Origin: Brevipalpus yothersi
Taxonomy: Eukaryota; Arthropoda; Arachnida; Trombidiformes; Tenuipalpidae
Length of the DNA stretch: 64,000 nt
Assembly (NCBI GenBank): GCA_003956705.1
Contig: QZCP01000534.1
Span: forward strand, 1-64,000
Reading direction: 5' to 3'
Within the stretch, counting starts at the first letter, position 1. Each line of letters opens with the position of its first letter. Under the pieces are notes generated by a model. That model had not been told where the DNA came from, did no database searches, and worked only from the letters and a program-made list of their open reading frames with translations. Below are positions 63,816 to 64,000 of this stretch, one piece after another. Both the position numbers and the translations under genes were made by a program.

Positions 63816-64000
63816 GTGAGTTATATATGTACATGCATCTGAATCATTCTGGATTTATCATTCTTAATTTATGTGTGAATGATGATCACCTTATTGTTGC
63901 GGAGAATTTTCGAATATGGATGAATATCATGGATCCAAGAGATGTCGATTCTACTTGGATCATGAAGAAGAAAGTTGTATCAATTTGTTTTGTACTTAAA

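Overview
The window reads as a nuclear contig from a small-genome arthropod, most likely an acariform (astigmatan-type) mite. This is inferred from AT-rich, intron-containing animal genes packed on both strands, many introns of about 50-220 bp, arthropod-style orthologues, and abundant (GA/TC)n microsatellites, one of which spans a 412-base assembly gap. No prokaryotic, organellar, tRNA, rRNA or CRISPR feature was seen. Most exon joins given here were worked out by hand from GT-AG (in one case GC-AG) sites and checked for reading-frame continuity.

Layout. 1-1.5 kb: TC repeat, AT-rich spacer and a palindromic MITE. 1.5-4.3 kb: BBS4 (+). 4.9-9.0 kb: a filamin-repeat protein without visible actin-binding domains (-). 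11.7-13.6 kb: asteroid nuclease-like gene (+). 14.1-16.2 kb: MICU1 (+). 16.5-20.7 kb: an unrecognised protein built from three diverged repeats (-). 22.1-23.0 kb: an unrecognised five-exon secreted six-cysteine protein (+). 24.9-26.4 kb: HSDL1-like SDR (+). 26.8-28.6 kb: a fungal MTD1-type NAD-dependent methylene-THF dehydrogenase (-). 29.1-29.6 kb: a secreted protein resembling only an M12B/ADAM propeptide (-). 30.4-32.8 kb: MED31 (-) and MED7 (+), head to head. 33.1-35.0 kb: mitochondrial ribosomal protein uL4m (-) and a small probable mitochondrial membrane protein (+). 35.5-37.4 kb: GTF2A1/TFIIA-L (-). 38.3-41.2 kb: USP8 (-). 43.2-46.8 kb: ISWI (-). 51.7 kb to the end: an espin/forked ankyrin protein (+) that runs off the window.

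Functional themes. Several neighbours serve RNA polymerase II transcription and chromatin (MED31, MED7, TFIIA-L, ISWI). Others are mitochondrial (MICU1, uL4m, the small membrane protein). Cytoskeletal or sensory genes sit at the two ends (BBS4, filamin, espin). The accessory part is 16.5-30 kb, which holds lineage-specific or possibly acquired genes: the triple-repeat protein, the six-cysteine secreted protein, MTD1 and the orphan propeptide.

Limits. No similarity search was run. Names rest on remembered family motifs. UTRs and promoters are mostly undefined, and the 3' end of the filamin gene is unresolved.
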